The translations under genes were made by a program, and so were the position numbers. DNA of 64,000 bases from an uncultured Tateyamaria sp. (GTDB lineage: Bacteria > Pseudomonadota > Alphaproteobacteria > Rhodobacterales > Rhodobacteraceae): assembly GCF_947496075.1 (NCBI RefSeq), contig NZ_CANMBJ010000002.1:930001-994000 (forward strand). The letters are read 5' to 3'. Shown piece after piece: positions 28,502 to 37,186 of this stretch (within the stretch, counting starts at the first letter, position 1; every line of letters starts with the position of its first letter). Below the pieces are notes generated by a model. That model was not told where the DNA came from. It did not search any database and saw nothing but the letters and a program-made list of their open reading frames with translations.

Positions 28502-29113
28502 ATGCAGAGTGTCCGAGACATTGCAGAAGAGATTGTGGGCCGCGAGGGCGGATTCGTGAATGATCCGGATGATCCGGGCGGCGCCACGAAGTTTGGTGTC
28601 ACGATCCACACAATGGAGCGCTTGGGTCTTGATCTGGACCGGGATGGCGATGTGGACGTGCGCGATGTGCGCCGTCTGAGCCGTGCGCAAGCAGTGGATA
28701 TTTTCGTCACGCATTACTTCGAGCGGCCACGAATTGCAGCATTGCCGGAACCACTGCACGCCACCGTCTTTGACATGTATGTCAACGCCGGTGCCAATGC
28801 GATCAAGATATTGCAGCGTTTGCTGAATACGATGGGGCATGCCGTTGTGGTGGATGGGGCGCTGGGACCTCAGAGCATCGGGGCCACGCGCGCAGCCTAT
28901 GACGCCGCCCCTGATCATCTGGTTGATGCTTACGGTATTGCGCGGCGCAACTATTACTTCCGCATCGCTGACAATCGGCCCGCTAGCCGCAAATACGCGC
29001 GCAGCCGTGCAGGCGGGAAGGGTGGCTGGATCAAGCGGGCGGAGGAGTTCATCGCCCCGCGCTTTCATCTGACAGAGACGCAGTTTCGGGAAAGGGTTGC
29101 GGCATGGGGCTGA
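28502..29113 (+). CDS. GH108-type N-acetylmuramidase (endolysin, holin-associated)
   Basis: Peptidoglycan hydrolase of 203 residues with no signal peptide. The catalytic motif is VGREGGFVNDPDDPGGATKF with Glu15, typical of glycoside hydrolase family 108, and a C-terminal peptidoglycan-binding-like part (VVDGALGPQSIGA). Lacking a signal, it needs the neighbouring holin to reach the wall. GGAAGGG precedes the ATG. Its end overlaps the holin start by ten bases. A comparable endolysin/holin pair releases gene transfer agent from R. capsulatus (established for that organism, inferred here). Confidence 0.88.
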   Translation: MQSVRDIAEEIVGREGGFVNDPDDPGGATKFGVTIHTMERLGLDLDRDGDVDVRDVRRLSRAQAVDIFVTHYFERPRIAALPEPLHATVFDMYVNAGANAIKILQRLLNTMGHAVVVDGALGPQSIGATRAAYDAAPDHLVDAYGIARRNYYFRIADNRPASRKYARSRAGGKGGWIKRAEEFIAPRFHLTETQFRERVAAWG

Positions 29114-29676
29114 TGCAGGGGTTGTTCGCGCTGCTGTTCGGCGGTGATCGTAATGTGGTGAAGGACACGGTTGAGGTGTTCCGGGAGAATGCCGAGGCTG
29201 GATCGGCACGGGCCCATGAGGTTCAAATTCAGGCGATGCGCGAGTTGGGGGCCGAGTTTGCGGTGCCGCGCGTGGGTTGGTTTGACCGCGTGATGGACGG
29301 GATCAACCGCTTGCCACGTCCGGCGCTGGCTTTGGGGACCCTGGGCTTGTTCGTGTCGGCCATGGTGGCGCCCTTGTGGTTTGCGGAACGTATGCAGGGG
29401 ATTGCGCTGGTGCCTGAGCCGCTGTGGTGGCTGTTGGGTGTGATCGTGTCGTTCTATTTCGGCGCCCGCCATCAGGTTAAGGCGCAGCAGTTTCAGCGCG
29501 AGATCGTGCAGACGATGTCGCATGTTCCACAGGTGATGGAGAATGTCTCGGCCCTTCGGAAGATGCGGCATGACGGGATTGGTGCGGCTGCGACGGACGG
29601 TGATGCGCGGCTGACTGTCGCGTCGTTGGCGCGGGGCGAGAATGCGGCACTTGACGAGTGGCGTGCTGCGGCGTGA
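29104..29676 (+). CDS. Holin-like membrane protein
   Basis: A 190-residue protein with an amphipathic N-terminus (MGLMQGLFALLFGG), a charged helical segment, two membrane helices (about 73-94 and 104-121) and a soluble tail. The arrangement and its overlap with the muramidase gene fit the holin family paired with GH108 enzymes in Rhodobacterales. It would make the membrane lesion that lets the endolysin out. Confidence 0.8.
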   Translation: MGLMQGLFALLFGGDRNVVKDTVEVFRENAEAGSARAHEVQIQAMRELGAEFAVPRVGWFDRVMDGINRLPRPALALGTLGLFVSAMVAPLWFAERMQGIALVPEPLWWLLGVIVSFYFGARHQVKAQQFQREIVQTMSHVPQVMENVSALRKMRHDGIGAAATDGDARLTVASLARGENAALDEWRAAA

Positions 29677-29707
29677 TCCAAAGGCCGCTTGCGCGACGAC
29701 GCTCTTC

Positions 29708-29759
29708 AGGGGCTCTGCCCCCGCCTGCGGCGTCCCCGTCGTATTTATTGTCAGAAGAA
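29708..29759 (+). repeat. Short interspersed repeat A, copy 2
   Basis: A 52-base element 31 bases after the holin stop, matching the copy at 1716-1767 (minus) at 45 of 52 positions without gaps. Both copies have the same orientation relative to the gene that ends before them. The 164-base gap to ccmF contains nothing else I recognise. Confidence 0.8.
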
Positions 29760-29840
29760 ACGCAGTTTCTGGCGATGTCGTGATGCGACATAAACGGCAT
29801 ACCCATTGGCGGCGGGCATAGGGCGTCATATAACCGAGAC

Positions 29841-31799
29841 ATGATTACAGAGCTCGGTCACTTCGCCCTCGTCCTCGCCTTTCTGATTGCCATTGTTCAG
29901 GCTGTTGTCCCGTTGGTCGGCGCATGGCGGCGCGATGCGCGCTGGATGGCGGTTGCGGAACCTGCGGCGTCAGCTCAGTTCCTGCTGATTGCCTTTTCCT
30001 TTGCGGCGCTGATGTGGGCGTTCATCGTCTCGGATTTCTCTTTGCGGCTGGTGGTGCTGAACAGCCATTCGGCAAAGCCGATGCTCTACAAAATCTCGGG
30101 CACATGGGGGAACCACGAAGGCTCCATGCTGCTTTGGGTGCTGATCGTGGCCCTGTTCGGCGCGATGGCCGCGTGGTTTGGGGACAATCTGCCGCCCACG
30201 CTGCGCGCACGGGTGCTGGCGGTTCAGGGGGCGATTGGTGTCGCCTTTCTTGCCTTCATCCTGTTCACATCGAATCCGTTTCTACGTTTGGCCGTGCCGC
30301 CCTTTGACGGGCAGGATTTGAACCCGCTGTTGCAGGACCCCGGTTTGGCCTTCCACCCGCCGTTTCTGTATCTGGGCTATGTTGGCCTGAGCATGGCGTT
30401 TTCCTTTGCCGTCGCTGCGTTGATCGAAGGCCGTGTAGATGCGGCCTGGGGCCGTTGGGTGCGACCCTGGACGCTGGCGGCCTGGGTTTTTCTGACCATT
30501 GGAATCGCGCTGGGATCCTGGTGGGCCTATTACGAGCTGGGTTGGGGCGGCTTCTGGTTCTGGGACCCGGTCGAGAACGCGTCTTTCATGCCATGGCTGC
30601 TGGCGGCAGCGCTGCTGCATTCGGCCATCGTGGTTGAGAAACGCGAGAGCCTGAAATCATGGACCATCCTGCTGGCGATCCTTGCCTTTGGGTTTTCGTT
30701 GATCGGCACGTTTATCGTGCGCTCTGGCTTGCTGACCTCGGTCCACGCCTTTGCCAATGATCCCGAGCGTGGTGTGTTCATCCTGATGATCATGGGCTTT
30801 TTCATGGGAGGCGCGTTGCTGCTGTTTGCGCTGCGCGCGGGTACCATGGAGGCGCGGGGCGTGTTTGGCATGGTCAGCCGCGAAAGTGCACTGATTGCCA
30901 ACAACCTGCTGCTTGCGGTCAGTTGTTTTGTGGTTTTCGTAGGTACGATGTGGCCGCTGGTGGCCGAGATGTTTTTTGACCGGAAGTTGAGTGTTGGTCC
31001 GCCTTTCTTCAACATGGCGTTTACACCGTTCATGGTGATCCTTGGTTTGATCTTGCCGATCGGCGCGATGATCCCGTGGAAGCGGGGGCAGATCTCGAAA
31101 GCGGTGCGGCCGCTGCGCTATGTCTTTGTGTTGGCCTTGGCCTTTGGTGGGTTGGCCTGGGCGATGAACACAGGCAAGCCGTTGACTGGCCCACTGGGTG
31201 CGTTCCTTGGCGCGTGGCTGGTGATGGGGGCAATGGTCGATCTTGCGTCTCGGACCGGGAAGAAATTTGATTTCGGACGGCTTTGGCGCCTTCCGCGGGC
31301 GGATTGGGGCAAGACGGTTGCCCATGCTGGCCTGGGTGTCACGATGATTGGTGTTGCGGGCCTGACGGCTTGGCAAACCGAAGACATCCGTGTCGCCCAG
31401 ATTGGGGAGCAATTCAATGTCGGTGGATATGATTTGACCCTTGATGCCGTCGAGGATGTGGAAGGACCGAACTACCTGTCCACGATGGCCTCTATCACGC
31501 TGTCACGAAACGGGAGTGAGATTGCGCAGCTGCGCCCCGAGAAACGTATCTATCCGGTGGCGCAGATGCCCACGACCGAAGCCGGGATCGATTATGATTT
31601 GGCTCGGGATGTGTATGTTGTGATCGGTGACGCCCAGCAGGGCGGCGGTTGGGCAGTGCGGACGTATATCAAGCCGTTGACCAACTGGATCTGGATTGGT
31701 TGTGCACTGATGTCCCTGGGAGGGCTCTTGTCACTGAGCGACCGGCGCTTCCGTGTGGCCGTTGGGGCGCGCAAGGTTCAGGCGGTGCCTGCGGAATGA
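29841..31799 (+). CDS. ccmF: Heme lyase CcmF
   Basis: Integral inner-membrane part of the system I heme ligation complex. The 652-residue protein has the tryptophan-rich WWD signature GWGGFWFWDPVENASFMPWL, numerous membrane helices and conserved periplasmic histidines (LNSHSAKP, GNHEGSMLLW). The C-terminal periplasmic domain lies near 510-620 with a final helix. Its stop overlaps the ccmH start (ATGA). Confidence 0.97.
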   Translation: MITELGHFALVLAFLIAIVQAVVPLVGAWRRDARWMAVAEPAASAQFLLIAFSFAALMWAFIVSDFSLRLVVLNSHSAKPMLYKISGTWGNHEGSMLLWVLIVALFGAMAAWFGDNLPPTLRARVLAVQGAIGVAFLAFILFTSNPFLRLAVPPFDGQDLNPLLQDPGLAFHPPFLYLGYVGLSMAFSFAVAALIEGRVDAAWGRWVRPWTLAAWVFLTIGIALGSWWAYYELGWGGFWFWDPVENASFMPWLLAAALLHSAIVVEKRESLKSWTILLAILAFGFSLIGTFIVRSGLLTSVHAFANDPERGVFILMIMGFFMGGALLLFALRAGTMEARGVFGMVSRESALIANNLLLAVSCFVVFVGTMWPLVAEMFFDRKLSVGPPFFNMAFTPFMVILGLILPIGAMIPWKRGQISKAVRPLRYVFVLALAFGGLAWAMNTGKPLTGPLGAFLGAWLVMGAMVDLASRTGKKFDFGRLWRLPRADWGKTVAHAGLGVTMIGVAGLTAWQTEDIRVAQIGEQFNVGGYDLTLDAVEDVEGPNYLSTMASITLSRNGSEIAQLRPEKRIYPVAQMPTTEAGIDYDLARDVYVVIGDAQQGGGWAVRTYIKPLTNWIWIGCALMSLGGLLSLSDRRFRVAVGARKVQAVPAE

Positions 31800-32251
31800 A
31801 GCGGCTTGTTGTTCTTTTCTGGATGGTTCTGAGCACAGCAGCACTGGCGCTTGATCCGTCTGAAATGCTTGAAGACCCCGAGCAAGAGGCACGCGCCCGT
31901 TCGTTGGATCATGCGCTGCGCTGCGTGGTTTGCCAGTCCGAATCCGTTGCATCGTCGAATGCACAGTGGGCCATTGATGCGCGGCAGGTCATTCGCGAGC
32001 AGGTGGCGGAGGGACAGAGCAACGCGCAGATTGTTGATTTCTTTGTCGAACGCTACGGAGAGTTCGTGTTGATGACGCCCCGCACATCTGGGTCCAACTG
32101 GATGTTGTGGGCGGCTGGGCCGCTGATGTTCCTTTTGGCCGCTGGCATCGGTTTTGGCTATTTGCGCGGACGCAGTCGTGCGCCTGTCACCACAGAAGCC
32201 GGGTTGAGCGATGAGGAAACCCGTCGTTTGCGCGAGATTATGGACGAGTAA
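31796..32251 (+). CDS. ccmH: Cytochrome c maturation thiol protein CcmH
   Basis: Periplasmic membrane-anchored protein that handles the apocytochrome CXXCH thiols. The 151-residue protein has a signal peptide (MKRLVVLFWMVLSTAALA), the redox motif LRCVVCQ (Cys43 and Cys46), and a C-terminal helix near 103-121. This is the short CcmH/CycL form without TPR repeats. It is translationally coupled to ccmF. Confidence 0.95.
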   Translation: MKRLVVLFWMVLSTAALALDPSEMLEDPEQEARARSLDHALRCVVCQSESVASSNAQWAIDARQVIREQVAEGQSNAQIVDFFVERYGEFVLMTPRTSGSNWMLWAAGPLMFLLAAGIGFGYLRGRSRAPVTTEAGLSDEETRRLREIMDE

Positions 32252-32320
32252 CGGCGCGTCGGGGCTTTTCTAAACTGATCGGTTTGATATTGAGGATCGG
32301 AACCTGAAGGGACACCGGCC

Positions 32321-33097
32321 ATGAATTACGAGACGCTCACCTACGCAATGGAAGATGGCGCGGCGATCATCACGCTGAACAGGCCCGACGTGATGAATGC
32401 GCTGACGACGCAGATGCGAGCGGAGATCGAGGTGGCCGTTACCCATGCAGGCAAGACGGCGCGCGTTGTGGTGTTGACTGGTGCCGGGCGTGCCTTTTGC
32501 TCGGGTCAGGATTTGGGGGATCGCGCCAATGCGTCCAACCTGGATTTGGAACGCACATTGCGCGACGAATACACACCGATGTTGAATGCGATTGTTGACT
32601 GCCCCGTACCCACTGTGGCTGTGGTCAATGGTGCGGCCGCCGGGGCAGGGGCGAACCTTGCACTGGCATGCGATGTAGTGATCGCATCAGAAAGCGCGTA
32701 TTTTCTGCAAGCCTTTACCCGGATCGGCCTGATCCCGGATGCGGGGGGGACCTATGTGCTGCCGCGTACGATGGGTATGGCCAAGGCCATTGGGGCCGCG
32801 CTGTTTGCCGAAAAGATCACGGCCCGCCAAGCGGACGCATGGGGCATGATCTGGGAAGCCGTGGCGGATGAGGGGTTCGAGGATCACTGGAAAGCGCGTG
32901 TCGCGCATCTGGCGAATGGTCCGACCAAGGCCTTTGCCGCCGCCAAGCGCGTGATCCGCGCAAGCTGGGGCAACGACCTTGAGGCACAGATGGCATCAGA
33001 AGCGTCCGAGCAGGGCGATTGCGGTCAAAGCCGTGACTTCCGTGAGGGCGTGCTGGCCTTTGTCGAGAAGCGCAAGCCGAGTTTCGAGGGGCGCTGA
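32321..33097 (+). CDS. Enoyl-CoA hydratase/isomerase family, PaaG-like
   Basis: Crotonase-fold protein of 258 residues. FCSGQDLGDR and NGAAAGAGANLALACDVV form the CoA-binding oxyanion hole, and RIGLIPDAGGTYVLPR carries the Asp found in PaaG-type isomerases rather than the Glu of simple hydratases. The likely substrate is 1,2-epoxyphenylacetyl-CoA, or another ring intermediate. No other paa gene is nearby, so the assignment is family-level. It starts 69 bases after ccmH. Confidence 0.85.
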   Translation: MNYETLTYAMEDGAAIITLNRPDVMNALTTQMRAEIEVAVTHAGKTARVVVLTGAGRAFCSGQDLGDRANASNLDLERTLRDEYTPMLNAIVDCPVPTVAVVNGAAAGAGANLALACDVVIASESAYFLQAFTRIGLIPDAGGTYVLPRTMGMAKAIGAALFAEKITARQADAWGMIWEAVADEGFEDHWKARVAHLANGPTKAFAAAKRVIRASWGNDLEAQMASEASEQGDCGQSRDFREGVLAFVEKRKPSFEGR

Positions 33098-33124
33098 CCC
33101 GCGCGGGATCAGCACCCCCGCGGA

Positions 33125-34153
33125 TCAGACCGTTGTGTTGGGGTCGAGAACCGAGACAGGGATACCGGCGATAAAGCCGATGTCGTCCGTTGACAGCGAT
33201 CCTGCTGCCCCGTTCACAATCGTAACAGGTTGACCATTCAGGGCGACAATTGCGTCGTCACCTGCTGTCAGGACAGAAACGCTTGCTGGTGTCGCGGCAT
33301 CTGGATCATCCAGAATGAAGATAAAGTCTTCTCCAGGGACATAGTCCGTGATGGTGCTCGGGCCCTGATCTCCGGACAGGGCATCCGCGAAAATCCCGAA
33401 CTCATCCTCGCCCTCGCCACCGGTTGCGATATCTCCGCTTCCGATGAGTAGTGCGTCATTGCCGTCACCGCCGTTCAGTGTATCGGCGGCGTTGTCTTCC
33501 GCGTCGCCCACGTCAAGCAGGACGTCGTCCAAGTCTTCCAGCCCGGCGGCTTCGACAAAGCTCAGCGTCCCATCCCGCAAACCGACCAATTCAAATTCTG
33601 ACAGGTCAATCTCGGCCAAGTCGCCGCCCATGATCAAGTCAGTGCCGCCGCCGCCCTCAAGTGAATCGGCGCCGGTACCGCCAACCAACGTGTCTTCTCC
33701 GAACCCGGCCGCAATGGTGTCACTGCCGTCGCCGCCTTCAAGCCAGTCCCGACCGAGACTGCCTGTCAGCCTGTCATCGCCGCCGCGACCTTGTGCAAAG
33801 TCGTCGCCTTGGCCGCTGGCAATTGTATCATCGCCTCCGCCGCCGATGATCACATCGTCATCCGCTTGGCCTAGAAGTTGGTCATCACCAGCGTCGCCCA
33901 CAATGCGGTCGTCACCTGCGCCGCCTTCGATCGTGTCCGAAGATGCATCACCGTTGATTATGTCTTGACCATCGCCGCCGATCAGAAGGTCCGTCCCTTC
34001 TGTCCCGTTGATGATCTCTGAATCTTCGGTGCCGGTGACTTCTACACCGTCTGGCTCTGTGACCGAGTTGCTTGAACTGTCGTCGTCATCATCCACAAGA
34101 CTAACGATCAGGCCAATGCCCAGCAACGTCAGAAGAGTAAAACCAATTACCAT
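33125..34153 (-). CDS. RTX-type calcium-binding repeat protein with N-terminal membrane anchor
   Basis: A 342-residue acidic protein. It starts with a single hydrophobic helix (MVIGFTLLTLLGIGLIVSLV) followed by DDDDDSSSN. It then has about ten GGxGxD-like nonapeptide repeats (GGDGQD, GGAGDD, GGGGDD, GGDGSD, GGTGAD) between residues 45 and 170, with another set near 225-250. The C-terminus resembles the type I secretion-associated end of RTX proteins (DYVPGEDFIFILDD). No ABC exporter is adjacent. Whether it stays anchored or is secreted is unclear. Confidence 0.85.
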   Translation of the reverse strand: MVIGFTLLTLLGIGLIVSLVDDDDDSSSNSVTEPDGVEVTGTEDSEIINGTEGTDLLIGGDGQDIINGDASSDTIEGGAGDDRIVGDAGDDQLLGQADDDVIIGGGGDDTIASGQGDDFAQGRGGDDRLTGSLGRDWLEGGDGSDTIAAGFGEDTLVGGTGADSLEGGGGTDLIMGGDLAEIDLSEFELVGLRDGTLSFVEAAGLEDLDDVLLDVGDAEDNAADTLNGGDGNDALLIGSGDIATGGEGEDEFGIFADALSGDQGPSTITDYVPGEDFIFILDDPDAATPASVSVLTAGDDAIVALNGQPVTIVNGAAGSLSTDDIGFIAGIPVSVLDPNTTV

Positions 34154-34271
34154 AACAACACCCCCCAGTGTTTTGTCTTTTTTGGAGCGGTGGTGCGTCT
34201 TCTGTCAAGCAGATATGGGCATTGTCGACGGCGACGAAACGATGCGGGAAAACAGATTGAATTGACCGAAA

Positions 34272-34298
34272 AAAAGCCCCGCACTGGGCGGGGCTTTT
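34272..34298 (-). terminator. Intrinsic terminator of gltA
   Basis: An 11-bp stem, AAAAGCCCCGC/GCGGGGCTTTT, with a five-base loop is followed on the minus strand by a T run. It starts eight bases after the gltA stop. T-rich sequence on both sides means it could also act on the opposite strand. Confidence 0.9.
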
Positions 34299-34305
34299 CC
34301 TTGGA

Positions 34306-35601
34306 TCAGCGGTTTTCGATGTCCACGTAATCGCGGGACGTTTCGCCCAGATACAACTGGCGCGGGCGGCCAATCTTGTTCTGCGGATCTGCGATCATTT
34401 CTTTCCACTGCGAGATCCAGCCCACCGTCCGCGACATCGCAAAGATTGGTGTGAACATCGACGTGGGGAAGCCCATCGCTTCGAGGATAATGCCGGAATA
34501 GAAGTCCACGTTCGGGAACAGCTTCTTCTCGGCGAAGTACGGATCCTCCAGCGCCTGTTTTTCAAGTTCCTTGGCAACTTGCAGGATCGGGTTGTTGTCG
34601 ACCCCCAAGAGCTCCAGAACCTCGTCGGCCGACTGCTTCATCACCGTCGCACGGGGATCGAAGTTCTTGTAGACGCGGTGGCCGAAACCCATCAGGCGGA
34701 ACGGATCGTTCTTGTCCTTGGCGCGGGCAATGAATTCGGGGATGCGGTCGACGCTGCCGATTTCCTTGAGCATCTCGAGGCATGCCTGGTTTGCACCGCC
34801 ATGGGCCGGGCCCCAGAGGCAGGCGATACCGGCCGCGATACACGCAAACGGGTTGGCACCCGAGGACGACGCCAGACGCACAGTCGAGGTCGAGGCGTTC
34901 TGTTCGTGATCGGCATGCAGGGTAAAGATGCGGTCCATGGCACGGGACAGGATCGGGTTGACCTCATAGTCCTCGGCGGGGACGGCGAAGCACATGCGCA
35001 GGAAGTTCGACGCATAATCCAGATCGTTGCGCGGATAGATGAACGGCTGGCCGATCGAGAATTTGTAGGCCCAGGCGGCAATCGTCGGCATCTTGGCGAT
35101 CAGGCGGATCGAGGCGACCTCGCGCTGGTGGGCGTCGTGGATGTCGGTGCTGTCGTGGTAGAAGGCCGACATCGCCCCAACCACGCCGGTCATGATCGCC
35201 ATAGGGTGCGCGTCCCGGCGGAAGCCGCGGTAGAAATACACCATCTGCTCGTGCAGCATGGTGTGGTTTGTCACGAGGCTTTCGAATTCTTCCAATTGTG
35301 CGGCTGACGGCAATTCACCATAGAGCAGCAGGTAGCACACTTCGAGATAGTGCGATTTGCCAGCCAGTTGATCAATGGGATAGCCACGGTGCAGTAGCAC
35401 GCCCTTGTCCCCGTCGATGAAGGTGATGGTGCTGTCGCAGCTGGCGGTCGAGGTATAGCCGGGGTCATAGGTGAACACACCCGCCTGGCCATAGAGTTTG
35501 CGGATATCCAGCACATCGGGGCCCGCGGTGGGCGAGTGGATTGGCAGATCGAAGCTGTCGTCACCAATTGTCAGGGTTGCGGATTTTTGGGTATCGGCCA
35601 T
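34306..35601 (-). CDS. gltA: Citrate synthase (type II)
   Basis: Condenses acetyl-CoA and oxaloacetate at the TCA cycle entry. The 431-residue length and N-terminal beta domain ([27 protein letters not shown]) are those of the NADH-sensitive hexameric bacterial type. Active-site stretches include [25 protein letters not shown] and [14 protein letters not shown]. It lies downstream of gltX with a 104-base gap that contains a 16-base palindrome, and ends at a strong terminator. Confidence 0.97.
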   Translation of the reverse strand: MADTQKSATLTIGDDSFDLPIHSPTAGPDVLDIRKLYGQAGVFTYDPGYTSTASCDSTITFIDGDKGVLLHRGYPIDQLAGKSHYLEVCYLLLYGELPSAAQLEEFESLVTNHTMLHEQMVYFYRGFRRDAHPMAIMTGVVGAMSAFYHDSTDIHDAHQREVASIRLIAKMPTIAAWAYKFSIGQPFIYPRNDLDYASNFLRMCFAVPAEDYEVNPILSRAMDRIFTLHADHEQNASTSTVRLASSSGANPFACIAAGIACLWGPAHGGANQACLEMLKEIGSVDRIPEFIARAKDKNDPFRLMGFGHRVYKNFDPRATVMKQSADEVLELLGVDNNPILQVAKELEKQALEDPYFAEKKLFPNVDFYSGIILEAMGFPTSMFTPIFAMSRTVGWISQWKEMIADPQNKIGRPRQLYLGETSRDYVDIENR

Positions 35602-35624
35602 CAGGGTCGTTCCTTTCGTCGCGT

Positions 35625-35640
35625 GGCGGGCATGCCCGCC
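35625..35640. other. 16-base palindrome between gltX and gltA
   Basis: GGCGGGCATGCCCGCC is a perfect inverted repeat 66 bases after the gltX stop and 24 bases before the gltA start. It has no T run, so it is either a weak transcription or mRNA-stability hairpin or an operator for gltA. Confidence 0.4.
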
Positions 35641-35705
35641 TTGGGCCGCGGTAGACCCGCGTGCCCATCGTTAGACTGCGCACCATGAACGATTGATGAA
35701 CCTCG

Positions 35706-37106
35706 TCAGGCGGCAGCATCCTCAAGCCTTGCAAGGGTTTCTTCGCGCCCCAGCACCAGCATCATGTCAAAGACCGAAGGCGTTACGGCCCGACCCGCAA
35801 GGGCGGCCCGCAACGGGCCTGCCAGCTTGCCGAATTTCGTGTCCTGTGACGCAGCAAAATCGTTCAGGACCGCCTCCAAACTGTCACGGGACCAAGTAAC
35901 GGTTTGCAACTGCGGCGTCAATTGCGACAGTATACTACGGGATACCGTATCAAGCGCTTTTGATGCCTTTTCATCCGGTGCGATTGGCCGCTCTGTCAGA
36001 ACAAAATGCGCTTTTTCAAGCAGTTCTGGCAAGGTCTTTGCCCGTTCCTTGACGTGGGGTAGCGCGTTCAACAACCCATCTTTCTGCGATTGTTTCAGAG
36101 GTTCCTTGCCCGCAGCCTTCAAAAAGTTCTCAATTTCTTGCTGCAACGCAGCGTCTTCGGTCTGCGCGATGTGCTGACCGCTGAGGTTTTCAAGCTTCTT
36201 TACGTCGAAGCGGGCGGGGCTTTTCCCGATGCCGCCAAGGTCAAACCACTCCTTTGCCTGCGCATCGGTAAAGAACTCGTCGTCGCCGTGGCTCCATCCC
36301 AGGCGAGCAAGGTAATTGCGCATACCGGCGGCGGGATACCCCATGACCTGATACTCTTGCGCACCAAGCGCACCGTGCCGTTTCGACAATTTTTTACCGT
36401 CTGGCCCGTGGATGAGTGGGATATGCGCCCAGACGGGAACATCCCAGCCCATGGCATCATAGATCATCATCTGTCGGGCGGCGTTATTCAGATGATCGTC
36501 GCCGCGGATCACGTGCGTGACCCCCATGTCGTGATCATCCACCACGACGGCAAGCATGTAGACGGGCGTGCCGTCAGCGCGCAGCAGAACCATGTCGTCC
36601 AGTTGGTCATTCCGAATGGTCACATCACCTTGGACTTCGTCACTGATCACGGTCGCGCCTTCCTGAGGCGCCTTGATCCGAACAACGAACGGCGTATCGG
36701 GGTGTGTGGCGGGGTCAGCGTCGCGCCAGGGTGAACGGAAAAGGGTCGATTTGCCTTCGGCCCGCGCGGTTTCGCGGAAGGCTGCAATCTCTTCCTGCGT
36801 CGAGAAGCATTTGTACGCTTTGCCTTCTGCCAGAAGCTGATGCGCGACCTCTGCATGGCGGTCAGCGTTTGCGAACTGGCTGGTCGCCTCGCCATCGTGG
36901 TCAAGCCCGAGCCACGCCATCCCATCGAAGATTGCTTGTGTTGCTTCCGGGGTGGAGCGCGCGCGATCGGTATCTTCGATCCGTAGCAGGAAGGTTCCGC
37001 CGCGCCCCCGCGCGTACAGCCAGTTGAACAGCGCCGTGCGTGCACTGCCGATGTGCAGGAACCCCGTGGGTGAAGGGGCAAAGCGGGTGACGACGGGTTG
37101 TGACAT
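35706..37106 (-). CDS. gltX: Glutamate-tRNA ligase
   Basis: Class I synthetase that charges tRNA-Glu, also feeding heme synthesis. The 466-residue protein has the HIGH motif in [16 protein letters not shown] (His18) and the KMSKS-like motif [10 protein letters not shown] near 238-247, with an all-helical C-terminal anticodon domain. It is divergent from comEC across 80 bases. Confidence 0.97.
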   Translation of the reverse strand: MSQPVVTRFAPSPTGFLHIGSARTALFNWLYARGRGGTFLLRIEDTDRARSTPEATQAIFDGMAWLGLDHDGEATSQFANADRHAEVAHQLLAEGKAYKCFSTQEEIAAFRETARAEGKSTLFRSPWRDADPATHPDTPFVVRIKAPQEGATVISDEVQGDVTIRNDQLDDMVLLRADGTPVYMLAVVVDDHDMGVTHVIRGDDHLNNAARQMMIYDAMGWDVPVWAHIPLIHGPDGKKLSKRHGALGAQEYQVMGYPAAGMRNYLARLGWSHGDDEFFTDAQAKEWFDLGGIGKSPARFDVKKLENLSGQHIAQTEDAALQQEIENFLKAAGKEPLKQSQKDGLLNALPHVKERAKTLPELLEKAHFVLTERPIAPDEKASKALDTVSRSILSQLTPQLQTVTWSRDSLEAVLNDFAASQDTKFGKLAGPLRAALAGRAVTPSVFDMMLVLGREETLARLEDAAA

Positions 37107-37186
37107 GGTGTGCGTTTACCTTTGTTTAACCACGGTGGGTCTACGGTTTGCGCTCCTGATACTCACCATGGGCGAGAGGGGCAAGC

